This document shows positions 54,080 to 62,445 of a stretch of DNA of 64,000 bases, in pieces. A program made the translations under genes and the position numbers. The notes under the pieces were generated by a model, which saw only the letters and a program-made list of their open reading frames with translations, made no database searches and was not told the DNA's origin. Position 1 is the stretch's first letter. Every line of letters begins with the position of its first letter. Origin of the DNA: G965230065 sp965230065 (GTDB lineage: Bacteria; Bacteroidota; Bacteroidia; Cytophagales; Cyclobacteriaceae); assembly GCA_965230065.1 (NCBI GenBank), contig OZ245942.1:4340001-4404000 (forward strand), given 5' to 3'.

Positions 54080-55176
54080 AGACTCCGGTTTGCTGTTGAT
54101 ACCATCACTACTGAGTTAATAATATCGCAAATAGTATCAATTGAAGAATACTCAAGCCCAACATACAATGGTAAACAAAGAATCCTTTTAGATATTGACT
54201 CTGCAATTGGCATCCTTTGGCCACTCAAATAATCAATTGTATTTAAAGAAGGGTAAAAGTATCGTCTGGGGAATATTTGGTTAGCCTTGAGTAAAGATAG
54301 TGCTTTGAGTAAAAGTTCCTCATTTTCAAAAATTATTGGAAAATAGCTATAGTTCCATACCACTCCCTCTCTTAGCTGTAGAGGACGAATACGCTCAAAA
54401 TTCAATTGTTCTGAATATTGATCTATAACTCGTTTATATTCGGCAAAAATAAAGTTCATATTTTGAAGAACGCTAAGCCCCATGGCAGCATGGAGTTCAG
54501 ACATTTTGGCATTGATCCCCATACCATAATAATCGTAGTGGCCTTTATGTCCAAAATTGACGCTATATTTCAATTGATGTGATAATTCCTCCCTGTTACA
54601 AACTAACCCACCACCTTCGGCAGTATGAAATACTTTAGTGGCATGGAAACTACAGGTACTGATGTCACCAAAACTAAATAAAGGCTTACCTCGATATTTA
54701 ACCCCAAAACAGTGAGCGGCATCATAAATAACCAGTAGGTTATATTTTTTTGCTATTTTTTCAATGGCTTCTATATGGCAGGCGTTGCCAAAAATATGGG
54801 TTGCCAAAATAGCTTTTGTATTGGGTGTAATTGATTCCTCAATTTTCTGCTCATCGATGGTAAGGTATTTTTCATTGATATCCACATATAATGGTTTACA
54901 ATTTTGCCATACAATGGAGGATGAGGTAGCTATATAACTAAAAGGTGTGGTAATAATTTCTGCCTCATTGCAAAAATTTCGAAGTGCGATTTGTATAGGT
55001 ATTGTACCGTTAGTAGTGAGAATAATATTATCAATCTTCAGATATTGGCATAAAGAATTTTCCAACTCTTTCTTCAACTCACCGCCGTTTGTGAGCCATC
55101 CATTGCGCCAAATTCTTTTTAGGTAGGTATTATAAGTACCTTCATCCGGAAGAAATGTTTTTGTTACTGGAATCAT
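54076..55176 (-). CDS. DegT/DnrJ/EryC1/StrS family aminotransferase
   Basis: A 366-residue PLP enzyme for amino sugars or related nucleotide-sugar substrates. VYDAAHCFGVKYRGK carries the cofactor Asp; the Schiff-base Lys is in CSFHATKVFHTAEGGG, where members have SFH.TK. VWNYSYFPI near the C-terminus is typical. It is 25 bp after the flippase gene and overlaps WbqC, so nucleotide-sugar amination in this operon is likely. Confidence 0.93.
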   Translation of the reverse strand: MIPVTKTFLPDEGTYNTYLKRIWRNGWLTNGGELKKELENSLCQYLKIDNIILTTNGTIPIQIALRNFCNEAEIITTPFSYIATSSSIVWQNCKPLYVDINEKYLTIDEQKIEESITPNTKAILATHIFGNACHIEAIEKIAKKYNLLVIYDAAHCFGVKYRGKPLFSFGDISTCSFHATKVFHTAEGGGLVCNREELSHQLKYSVNFGHKGHYDYYGMGINAKMSELHAAMGLSVLQNMNFIFAEYKRVIDQYSEQLNFERIRPLQLREGVVWNYSYFPIIFENEELLLKALSLLKANQIFPRRYFYPSLNTIDYLSGQRMPIAESISKRILCLPLYVGLEYSSIDTICDIINSVVMVSTANRSL

Positions 55177-55201
55177 AAATCTAAAAGCTTACTTGAAAAA
55201 A

Positions 55202-56644
55202 TTAGCGCTTTATGCCTGATTTTATTAACGCAGCTAGTTCAATGACGGTGCTTTTATTAAAAAATATTATGGAAACTGTAAAAATGGAAATAAAGATAAA
55301 AGAAGCAAAAACAATTTGGGCGATCAGCGAATAATTTTGAATGGTATTCAAAAATATAAGTCCTGGAATGTAAGAAATTATGCCAGATAAAAAAAATGGC
55401 ACCATATCTATAAGTTGTTCTTTGGTGCTGTAGTTAATAAGTTCTTTACTGTAGTACGAATTGATAAGCAATGCCAAATAAGATAATCCTGTGGTACAAA
55501 GGAGGAGGCCTTCCATACCAAACTGAACCCCAATGATAACAGTAATTACAAGTAAAATTTGTTTAATTATTCCGATCTTAAGAAACAGGTTAGTTTTTCC
55601 ATATACTTTGAATATATTTAAATTAAATGCATGAATGGGAATCAGTATTCCTGAAAACACCAATATTCTGAACAATGGTACTGACGGCAGCCATTTTTCT
55701 GTTAAAAGCAATAGAATTAAGGGCTTAATAATAACACCCAATAGAAGCATGGATGGAATTATTAAAATTAAAATCATTTTCAAAATAGTGCGATAGCTAT
55801 ATGACAGCTTTTCCTTTTCATCTTGAATTTTTGAAAGTACAGGGAAGGTAGTTTTGCTAATAATCTTACTTAGAATATCTATTGGAAATTGGTTTAATCT
55901 TCTGGCATTTGTATAATATCCCACACTGGCCATTGTAAAATACTTACCAATGATAAGGGTGATAAGTTCCCGAAAAATAGCGTTAAGGGCCGTACTTATT
56001 GTGAGTTTATAACCAAAGTCAATATGATACTTTAATTTATCTTTTGAGAACTTAAATCGGGGTAGCCACCTGGATTTCAGCATAAACAATAGCATCTCGG
56101 TGGCCTGATATGATAAGGACATGGCTACGAGGCTCCATACTCCATAGCCATGCTGAACCATAAGAATTGCTAAAATTGCTGAAACTATATTGGAAGGAAT
56201 ACTGATAATGGTCAGTTCCTTAAAATTCAAATCCCGTTCTAAAATTGATCGGTGAACAACTGTAAATGCAAAAAGGACGCATCTGAGTGAATAGACTCTG
56301 ATCAATGTAGTTAACAGTTCTTGATTATAAAAATCTGCGGCCAAAGGTGCCACCAGAAAAAATATCAGATAGCATACCAAGGAAAAAAGCAGATTGGAGT
56401 AGAATACAGTATTAAGGTCCGTTTGGTCAATTTGTCTCGTACGAATCAGAGATACTCCCATCCCGCCATCGATAATGGAGTTTCCCAGCATGATAAAAAC
56501 AGTCATGATACCAACCAGGCCAATTTCTTGTGGTGAAAGAATTCTTGCTAAATAAATAATTGTCCCGAGGGAAATACCTTTGCTTATGCTGGTATCAATT
56601 AATGCCCATGTTGTAGCAGAAAATGCCTTTTTCTTTAAACTCAT
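55202..56644 (-). CDS. Oligosaccharide flippase (Wzx/MATE-like lipopolysaccharide biosynthesis protein)
   Basis: A 480-residue integral membrane protein with about 14 hydrophobic helices. The start MSLKKKAFSATTWALIDTS, then ARILSPQEIGLVGIMTVF and NSIIDGGMGVSLIRTRQ are hallmarks of the polysaccharide transporter family that flips lipid-linked units. It is the first gene of the operon with DegT, WbqC and the ATP-grasp-like gene, and is divergent from the sulfotransferase gene. Confidence 0.92.
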   Translation of the reverse strand: MSLKKKAFSATTWALIDTSISKGISLGTIIYLARILSPQEIGLVGIMTVFIMLGNSIIDGGMGVSLIRTRQIDQTDLNTVFYSNLLFSLVCYLIFFLVAPLAADFYNQELLTTLIRVYSLRCVLFAFTVVHRSILERDLNFKELTIISIPSNIVSAILAILMVQHGYGVWSLVAMSLSYQATEMLLFMLKSRWLPRFKFSKDKLKYHIDFGYKLTISTALNAIFRELITLIIGKYFTMASVGYYTNARRLNQFPIDILSKIISKTTFPVLSKIQDEKEKLSYSYRTILKMILILIIPSMLLLGVIIKPLILLLLTEKWLPSVPLFRILVFSGILIPIHAFNLNIFKVYGKTNLFLKIGIIKQILLVITVIIGVQFGMEGLLLCTTGLSYLALLINSYYSKELINYSTKEQLIDMVPFFLSGIISYIPGLIFLNTIQNYSLIAQIVFASFIFISIFTVSIIFFNKSTVIELAALIKSGIKR

Positions 56645-56712
56645 GGAACAAAACTCAATATATTACAAGGTGGATGCTTCATACTTATGTGTCTTTTGTT
56701 TAAGTTGTGAAT

Positions 56713-57411
56713 ATGTTCCATTTCTCAAATAAATTCAATGTAAGTCTTTTTTCAGTTCCAGGAAAAATATATCGGATGAGGTTTGTTAACGCTCAAAAGA
56801 TAATTTGCATTGGCAAAAATAAAACAGGTACAACTACCATTAGCTCAATTTTAAAAAATTTGGGTTATTGTCTTGCTCCGCAAAGACCTGCAGAGTTACT
56901 GATCAAAGATTGGGCAAAAGGAGATTTTAACCGTATTATTGCTTTTATAAAATATAATGGACAGGCTTTTCAGGATATTCCCTTTAGTTTGCCTGATACT
57001 TTTAGGCATGTAGATCAGGCTTTTCCGAATGCCAAATTTATTCTCACGGAAAGAGATTCTCCTGAGCAATGGTATCAGTCACTAATAAAATTCCATTCTA
57101 TTAAGTTTGGAAATGGAAGGATTCCGACTAAGGAAGATTTGATGAATGCAAAATATATGTATAAAGGGTTTGCCTGGGAGGTGAACAGAATTTTACATGA
57201 CACTCCGGATAACGATCCATACCATAAAGAAACCCTGATAAAATCGTACATTGATTATAACATTGCAGTAAAAGAATATTTTAAGCATCGAGGTGGGGAG
57301 AAATTCTTGGTTTTAAACGTAGCTGAACCAGAAGCTTTACAGAAAATTCTTGGTTTTCTCGGTAAACCCGGTGCTTTGGAAAAAATGCCCTGGGAGAATA
57401 GATCCAAATGA
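56713..57411 (+). CDS. Sulfotransferase family protein
   Basis: A 232-residue enzyme transferring sulfate from PAPS. The 5'-phosphosulfate loop is ICIGKNKTGTTTISSIL; FILTERDSPEQWYQS matches the R..P..... segment binding the 3'-phosphate. FAWEVNRILH and a C-terminal PWENRSK complete the fold. The most likely start is ATG 56713 or the in-frame ATG at 56776 (MRFVNAQK), which has AGGAAAA upstream. It is divergent from the flippase gene and so belongs to the surface-glycan cluster. The acceptor is unknown. Confidence 0.82.
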   Translation: MFHFSNKFNVSLFSVPGKIYRMRFVNAQKIICIGKNKTGTTTISSILKNLGYCLAPQRPAELLIKDWAKGDFNRIIAFIKYNGQAFQDIPFSLPDTFRHVDQAFPNAKFILTERDSPEQWYQSLIKFHSIKFGNGRIPTKEDLMNAKYMYKGFAWEVNRILHDTPDNDPYHKETLIKSYIDYNIAVKEYFKHRGGEKFLVLNVAEPEALQKILGFLGKPGALEKMPWENRSK

Positions 57412-57791
57412 CTTAATATTTTCCTAACGGGTAGTTTACTGGGGTTTGCAATGTAGTTAAAGTAAATGTATCCTCTTATTATTCACACCAGAAATAGATT
57501 GGTGCCTCTTTAAGAACGGTTTGCCGTACAATTGGATGGACGCATTTAACGACAGCACAAATTGTCAGCTGAAACGTGAATGACAAAATATCCGGGTTTT
57601 GTTGGTGTACAAAAAAAAACTGCCCATCAGACATGTTCTTGTCATTCTGGGCAGAAATTATTTGGTTAATAAACAAATTAAAAAAAACTGGCTTCACTGG
57701 CAAAGAGCTGGCCTTCTTTCCAATTCGCATGAATAGCACGAGTGCAAGATTCCATCGTGACGCCGACCAGCACAGGGCCGGAAATAAGTGC
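57412..57791. other. 380-bp convergent intergenic region
   Basis: No gene is supported here. It contains the terminator at 57611-57654 serving the minus-strand rhamnulose aldolase gene and otherwise mixed sequence with no family resemblance. It separates the convergent sulfotransferase and aldolase genes. Confidence 0.6.
57611..57654 (-). terminator. Rho-independent terminator of the rhamnulose aldolase gene
   Basis: On the minus strand, CTGCCCA and TGGGCAG form a stem around a nested GACA/TGTC pair, followed by nine T residues (57619 to 57611). It is ~140 bp beyond the aldolase stop. Confidence 0.8.
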
Positions 57792-59909
57792 TTACCGCAC
57801 AAAAGCAGCGGCCAGTCCGCCGTCTACGTTCAGTACGTTGCCGGTGCTTTTGTTCATCAGCCCACCTACCAGAGCAAACACGCCATTGGCGATATCTTCG
57901 GGCAAAATAGCTTCATTTAGCAAAGTACGCTTGGCATAAAATGCAGGGAGTTCCTCTTCAGAAACGCCATATGCCTTGGCTCTTCCGGCGGCCCATCCGC
58001 CTGCCCAAATGTTACTGCCCTGAATCACAGCATCCGGGTTTACCACGTTTACGCGGATTTTGTCAGGCCCTAATTCGGCGGCCAATAGGCGCGACATATG
58101 CAGCTGGGCGGCTTTGGCCGAACCATACCCTGCATTGTTGGGGCCGGAAACCAGGGCATTTTTGCTTACAATATTGACTACATCTCCTCCAAAGCCTTGC
58201 TTCTTCATCACCTCCACGGCTTTTTGGGTGAGCAGAAACTGTCCTTTTACGAGAATGTCGTACAAGGCATCCCAATCTTTTTCCGTTGTGTTTTCAATAG
58301 ATTTTGATATAGAAATACCGGCATTGTTCATCACGATGTCTACTCCACCAAAGGCCAGGTTTGCTTCCAGACAAGCTTTTTGTATGGCGTTTTCATCGGT
58401 AACATCCAAGACGGCAGCAGCTACGGCATCTTTTCCAAATTTCTCTGCAAACTCATTTTTTGCCGCTTCCAGCCTTTCAGCGTCTATATCTGAAAGTACT
58501 ACACAGGCACCTTCTTTTACAAACTTCTCGGCAGTGGCTTTACCAATACCGCCCCCGCTGCCTGAGATAATGGCAACCCGGCGTGATAAAGGTTTTTCAG
58601 GTGGCTGGCGTTGCAGTTTGGCTTCTTCCAGCAACCAGTATTCAATGTTAAAAGCTTCCTGCAGAGGCAGGGCAGTGTATTCAGAAACTGCCTCAGACCC
58701 CCGCATTACATTGATAGCGTTTACATAAAACTCACTGGCTACCCGTGCGGTTTGCTTGTTTTTGGCAAAGGTAAACATACCCACACCCGGCCAAATAATT
58801 ACGACCGGATTCGGGTTGCGCATGGCGGGGCTGTTGGGGTGCTTGTGGTTTTCGTAATAGTCGGCGTAGTACTTACGATAGTCTTCAAAAGCAGCTTCCA
58901 GCTTTTCTTTGATAGCCATTCCATCCGTTACATCCGCATCGGCGGGCAGGTTGTCCAATACCAGCGGGCGGATTTTGGTACGCAGGAAATGGTCAGGACA
59001 ACTGGTTCCCATGGGTGCCAGTTTTTGCAGGTCGTGGCTGTTGATAAATTGTAGTACCGTGTCACTATCAGTAAAATGCCCAACCATGCGGTCGTAGCTT
59101 GAGCATAAGCCGCGCAGTACGGGTGCAAGCGTAGCTGCCTGTAATTTCCTTTGGTCAGCAGGCAATGACTCTACTTTTTGTCCGCCAAAAACCGGGCGGT
59201 CTTTTCCGTAATTATCGGCCAGGTACTGAGAAGCTTTTTCTATTACTTCCAGGCTGTTCACGTAGCAACTGTACGCGTCGTCACCCCAGGTAAACAGGCC
59301 ATGCCCGCCCAGCATAATGCCACGGATGCCGGGGTTTTCTTCCAGACATTTCTCTATTTTCAACCCCAGGTCAAAACCGGGCCGTTGCCAGGGCACCCAG
59401 CCAATTTGTCCTTCAAAAAGTTCCTCAGTAATCTTTTCTCCATCTTTGGCAGCCGCAATGGCGATGGCTGCATCGGGGTGCAGGTGGTCAATATGCTTGA
59501 AAGGTAGAAAAGCATGCAAAGGTGTATCAATACTGGGGGCTTTAGAGTTGAGGTCGTAGATACAGTGGTTGAAGAGTTCTACCATTTCATCTTCGTGCTC
59601 CAGTCCGCGGTAACGGTTTTTCAGGGCATGCAGGCGGTCCAGGTATAAGCCAGCCAGTCCGGAGCGGGTGAGCGAGCCTATATCCCCGCCAGAGCCTTTA
59701 ATCCACATCACAGGGGTTTCTTCTCCGGTGAGCGGGTCTTTTTCCAGGGTACGGCAGCTGGTATTGCCTCCGCCAAAGTTGGTAATGCGCAGGTCGGCCC
59801 CCAGGATGTTGGAGCGGTACAGTAGCAGGGCTACTTCATCCCCTTCCAGTTCTTTGGCCTTATCGTGGTCCCACAAATAATCTACATGTTTGAATGATGA
59901 TACTTCCAT
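57792..59909 (-). CDS. Bifunctional rhamnulose-1-phosphate aldolase / short-chain dehydrogenase
   Basis: A 705-residue two-domain enzyme of rhamnose catabolism. The N-terminal class II aldolase domain (about 1-420) has ADLRITNFGGGNTSCRT, metal-binding HLHPDAAIAIAAA and GHGLFTWG, and should cleave rhamnulose-1-phosphate to DHAP and L-lactaldehyde. The C-terminal SDR domain (about 440-700) has SGSGGGIGKATAEKFV, VMNNAGIS and the catalytic YGSAKAA. The SDR half may oxidise the lactaldehyde. I used ATG 59909; the frame is open 63 bp upstream. It is the only cytoplasmic rhamnose enzyme in the window. Confidence 0.93.
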   Translation of the reverse strand: MEVSSFKHVDYLWDHDKAKELEGDEVALLLYRSNILGADLRITNFGGGNTSCRTLEKDPLTGEETPVMWIKGSGGDIGSLTRSGLAGLYLDRLHALKNRYRGLEHEDEMVELFNHCIYDLNSKAPSIDTPLHAFLPFKHIDHLHPDAAIAIAAAKDGEKITEELFEGQIGWVPWQRPGFDLGLKIEKCLEENPGIRGIMLGGHGLFTWGDDAYSCYVNSLEVIEKASQYLADNYGKDRPVFGGQKVESLPADQRKLQAATLAPVLRGLCSSYDRMVGHFTDSDTVLQFINSHDLQKLAPMGTSCPDHFLRTKIRPLVLDNLPADADVTDGMAIKEKLEAAFEDYRKYYADYYENHKHPNSPAMRNPNPVVIIWPGVGMFTFAKNKQTARVASEFYVNAINVMRGSEAVSEYTALPLQEAFNIEYWLLEEAKLQRQPPEKPLSRRVAIISGSGGGIGKATAEKFVKEGACVVLSDIDAERLEAAKNEFAEKFGKDAVAAAVLDVTDENAIQKACLEANLAFGGVDIVMNNAGISISKSIENTTEKDWDALYDILVKGQFLLTQKAVEVMKKQGFGGDVVNIVSKNALVSGPNNAGYGSAKAAQLHMSRLLAAELGPDKIRVNVVNPDAVIQGSNIWAGGWAAGRAKAYGVSEEELPAFYAKRTLLNEAILPEDIANGVFALVGGLMNKSTGNVLNVDGGLAAAFVR

Positions 59910-60603
59910 TTCTTTTTTTGTTAAAGCTATTAGCGTGATAAAAATATATGTCTGGCCCGGCGGACAAAACACACTTATTTATGATGTAAAGGTAACACAA
60001 GCAGGGCTACATTTCTATCCTGTAGTATCCTGAACAGAAAGGATGGAAGTAGATGACAGGCTTGCATACGTAAAAATTCCAAATAAAAAGATAATATTTT
60101 GAAAGGCTTTCCCTTTTAAGTAATTTGAGACAAAACCCATAAAAATGAAATGTAATATTTGTAATTTCTATTAGATTCAACCCTGCCGGAATACCCGAGT
60201 CTGAATATACGGTTCTATTAAAAAAAACATTGAAACAGATTGCAGGCAGGTGACAATCATAGGGGAGCGTTTTTCTTGGTTTATTGCCTTTTGTGGCAAT
60301 TGGTATCGCTCAGAGAGTATTTATTTTAGGTCTTCCTGTACAAATTTAAAGGAAGAAGTAAATATTGTTGATTTTTAAAGACCATAGTCATAACGACACA
60401 GTTAACTTGTTTTTTATGAAAAGAATAATTAATCTGCGTGTTAGATGCATTTTTATGAAAAAAATCTGAGTAGCTTTGACAAAGGTTTCCACGAAAACTG
60501 TCTAAGAACCAATTGTTTAAAATTAAACCATTTTTGATTAATAGTTAAAATATATTAATTGAAAGGGAATTGCTATCAATGAGGTAGGTGTATTCACAAA
60601 AGT
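59910..60603. other. 694-bp regulatory/intergenic region between divergent aldolase and sigma genes
   Basis: No gene is supported. Promoters for both divergent genes should lie here; a -7 candidate for the sigma gene is at 60471-60478. Small inverted repeats (ATCCT/AGGAT near 60025-60045) are present but unconvincing. The AT content rises towards the sigma gene. Confidence 0.5.
60471..60478 (+). promoter_or_regulatory. Candidate -7 element for the second ECF sigma gene
   Basis: TAGCTTTG matches TAnnTTTG, 126 bp before the ATG at 60604. The -33 element is not clear, so confidence is low. Confidence 0.3.
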
Positions 60604-61185
60604 ATGCAGGACGAAAAGTTAATCATAAAAAGGTTAAAAAATGGCGATGAGCAGGCCTTTCGTACTATTTATGATGTTTATCATCTGAAATTGTATAGTT
60701 TTTCCTTAAAATTTGTACACGATCCTGAAACCGCCAGGGAAATTGTGCAGAATGTATTGCTTAAAATTTGGCGCAATCGCAGTACCCTGAATCTCAAACT
60801 ATCCTTTCAAGCCTATCTGTTCAAAATTGCCAGAAATGAAAATTATAAATACCTGAAAAAAGCAGCCCGGGAAGATTCTTTGAAAGAAGAATTAATTCAG
60901 CGAGCATTACCCACTCAGTCCACCGTTGAAGACCATCTGATTTTTACAGAATACCAGGCGATGGCCCACAAAGCCATTGAATTATTACCTCCCAAACGAC
61001 GGCTGGTGTTTGAGATGGCACAACAAGGACTGACTCATGAGGAAATTGCTTTGGAGTTAGGGATTTCAGTGCACACAGTACGAGCCCAACTCGCCAATGC
61101 CACCCAATCTGTAAAAGATTATTTTTTGCGTATAGAAGGAGTAGTCCTGACAATTGCCCTCATTTTATTTTTTTTATTTCCGTAA
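60604..61185 (+). CDS. ECF RNA polymerase sigma-70 factor (Bacteroidetes expansion type)
   Basis: A 193-residue ECF sigma factor. Region 2 (about residues 10-75) has FRTIYDVYHLKLYSFSLKF, then PETAREIVQNVLLKIWRNR; region 4 (about 115-175) has LPPKRRLVFEMAQQGLTHEE and IALELGISVHTVRAQLANA. The C-terminus is strikingly hydrophobic (VVLTIALILFFLFP). It heads a sigma-FecR-SusC series on the plus strand; the FecR gene starts 211 bp later. Confidence 0.95.
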   Translation: MQDEKLIIKRLKNGDEQAFRTIYDVYHLKLYSFSLKFVHDPETAREIVQNVLLKIWRNRSTLNLKLSFQAYLFKIARNENYKYLKKAAREDSLKEELIQRALPTQSTVEDHLIFTEYQAMAHKAIELLPPKRRLVFEMAQQGLTHEEIALELGISVHTVRAQLANATQSVKDYFLRIEGVVLTIALILFFLFP

Positions 61186-61396
61186 CATTTCGGCTTTTCC
61201 AGAGAATGTTCACCCCATACTGTAATATCGTTACCTCTTTACTGTTTTTTAATTGCGCAATGATCCACCTCATTTATTGAGATATATTCAATGAAGTAGG
61301 AGTTATGTTGTAAGCTTGAGAAAAATTTTTGCTTGAATAATCAGTTTCCCAAAAGCTGGGATATATCATAGTATAGAAAGCCAAAAACTATACTAG

Positions 61397-62374
61397 GTGG
61401 AAAGAAAACAAACCCTTCTAAGAAAATACTTTCACAAACAATGTAGCCGGGAAGAACTGGAGGAACTTTTCGAGTACCTCCAACATGATTCGGAAGAGCA
61501 GTACCAGGAAGTAATTTGGGAATTGTGGCAAACCTTGCATACAGCCCTGCCCCTATCGACTGTCGAATCGGAAGAAATGTATGCGAAGCTGCAAGAAAAG
61601 ATGGATAGTCGCACCTCCTCCAGGTTCAGTTTATCTCCGGGGATGTGGCGGGTAGCTGCTACCTTCACCGGCTTGTTCATGATTGCTTCTCTCTTCGTTA
61701 TTTATTTCCTGAAATCAGAGGGCGGCACTACGCACACCACAGAGTATGGAAAAATTGCCACTATAGAGCTGCCTGATGCATCTACGGTAGTGCTGAATGG
61801 AAATTCTACCATTCGGTATCAGGATAGTTGGGAAGATGGGGCCTTGCGCGAGGTATGGCTGAAAGGAGAAGCATATTTTACTGTACGGCACCTGGAAAAC
61901 GATACCAAATTTAAAGTACATACTGATAATCTCAACATTGAAGTGTTGGGTACAGAATTTAATGTAACCAACCGAAGAGGAAATACTCAGGTCACACTCA
62001 ATGCCGGAAGCATCCGTTTGAATACTCCCCAGAAAGTATCGGGAGAAGCGGTAGACATAATTATGAAGCCTGGAGAACAGGCTTTATTTACCAAAGATCA
62101 GGAATTTAAATTGAAAGTAGTGAAACCGGAACTCTATACTTCCTGGAAGGAACATGAACTCCTGTTCGAAAATGCACCATTATCGCAGGTAGGCCAGATA
62201 ATTGAAGATACTTATGGAGTTACTGTTCATTTTGAGGACCCCAGTTTACGAACAATCAAAATTACAGGATCGCTGCCCAATGATAAATTAGAAGTACTTA
62301 CTGGCATGCTCAGTGAGATTCTCCATGTGCAAATTACCCAATCAAAGGATAGAATTTATATAGACAAAAAATAA
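61397..62374 (+). CDS. FecR family anti-sigma factor (GTG start)
   Basis: A 325-residue regulator. The cytoplasmic N-terminal part (ERKQTLLRKYFHKQCSREEL) is followed by a transmembrane helix (TFTGLFMIASLFVIYFL), a FecR domain (IATIELPDASTVVLNGNST, then VLGTEFNVTNR) and a DUF4974-like C-terminal part (LSQVGQIIEDTYGVTVHFED). GTG 61397 is the first available start, since TAG lies immediately upstream at 61394. It is the middle gene of the second signalling locus. Confidence 0.92.
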   Translation: MERKQTLLRKYFHKQCSREELEELFEYLQHDSEEQYQEVIWELWQTLHTALPLSTVESEEMYAKLQEKMDSRTSSRFSLSPGMWRVAATFTGLFMIASLFVIYFLKSEGGTTHTTEYGKIATIELPDASTVVLNGNSTIRYQDSWEDGALREVWLKGEAYFTVRHLENDTKFKVHTDNLNIEVLGTEFNVTNRRGNTQVTLNAGSIRLNTPQKVSGEAVDIIMKPGEQALFTKDQEFKLKVVKPELYTSWKEHELLFENAPLSQVGQIIEDTYGVTVHFEDPSLRTIKITGSLPNDKLEVLTGMLSEILHVQITQSKDRIYIDKK

Positions 62375-62406
62375 CCTGCCGCAGTTTGGTAAGTATGCGA
62401 CAGGTT
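62373..62406 (+). promoter_or_regulatory. Stem-loop between fecR and the second susC
   Basis: AACCTG (62373-62378) pairs with CAGGTT (62401-62406), and after a one-base mismatch CGCA pairs with TGCG, leaving a 12-base loop. It begins in the fecR stop codon and is 40 bp upstream of the susC ATG. No T run follows, so it is more likely a leader element or processing site than a terminator. Confidence 0.45.
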
Positions 62407-62445
62407 GAATTAAGTTAATTGTGTTAAACCCAAAATTACAGAATC

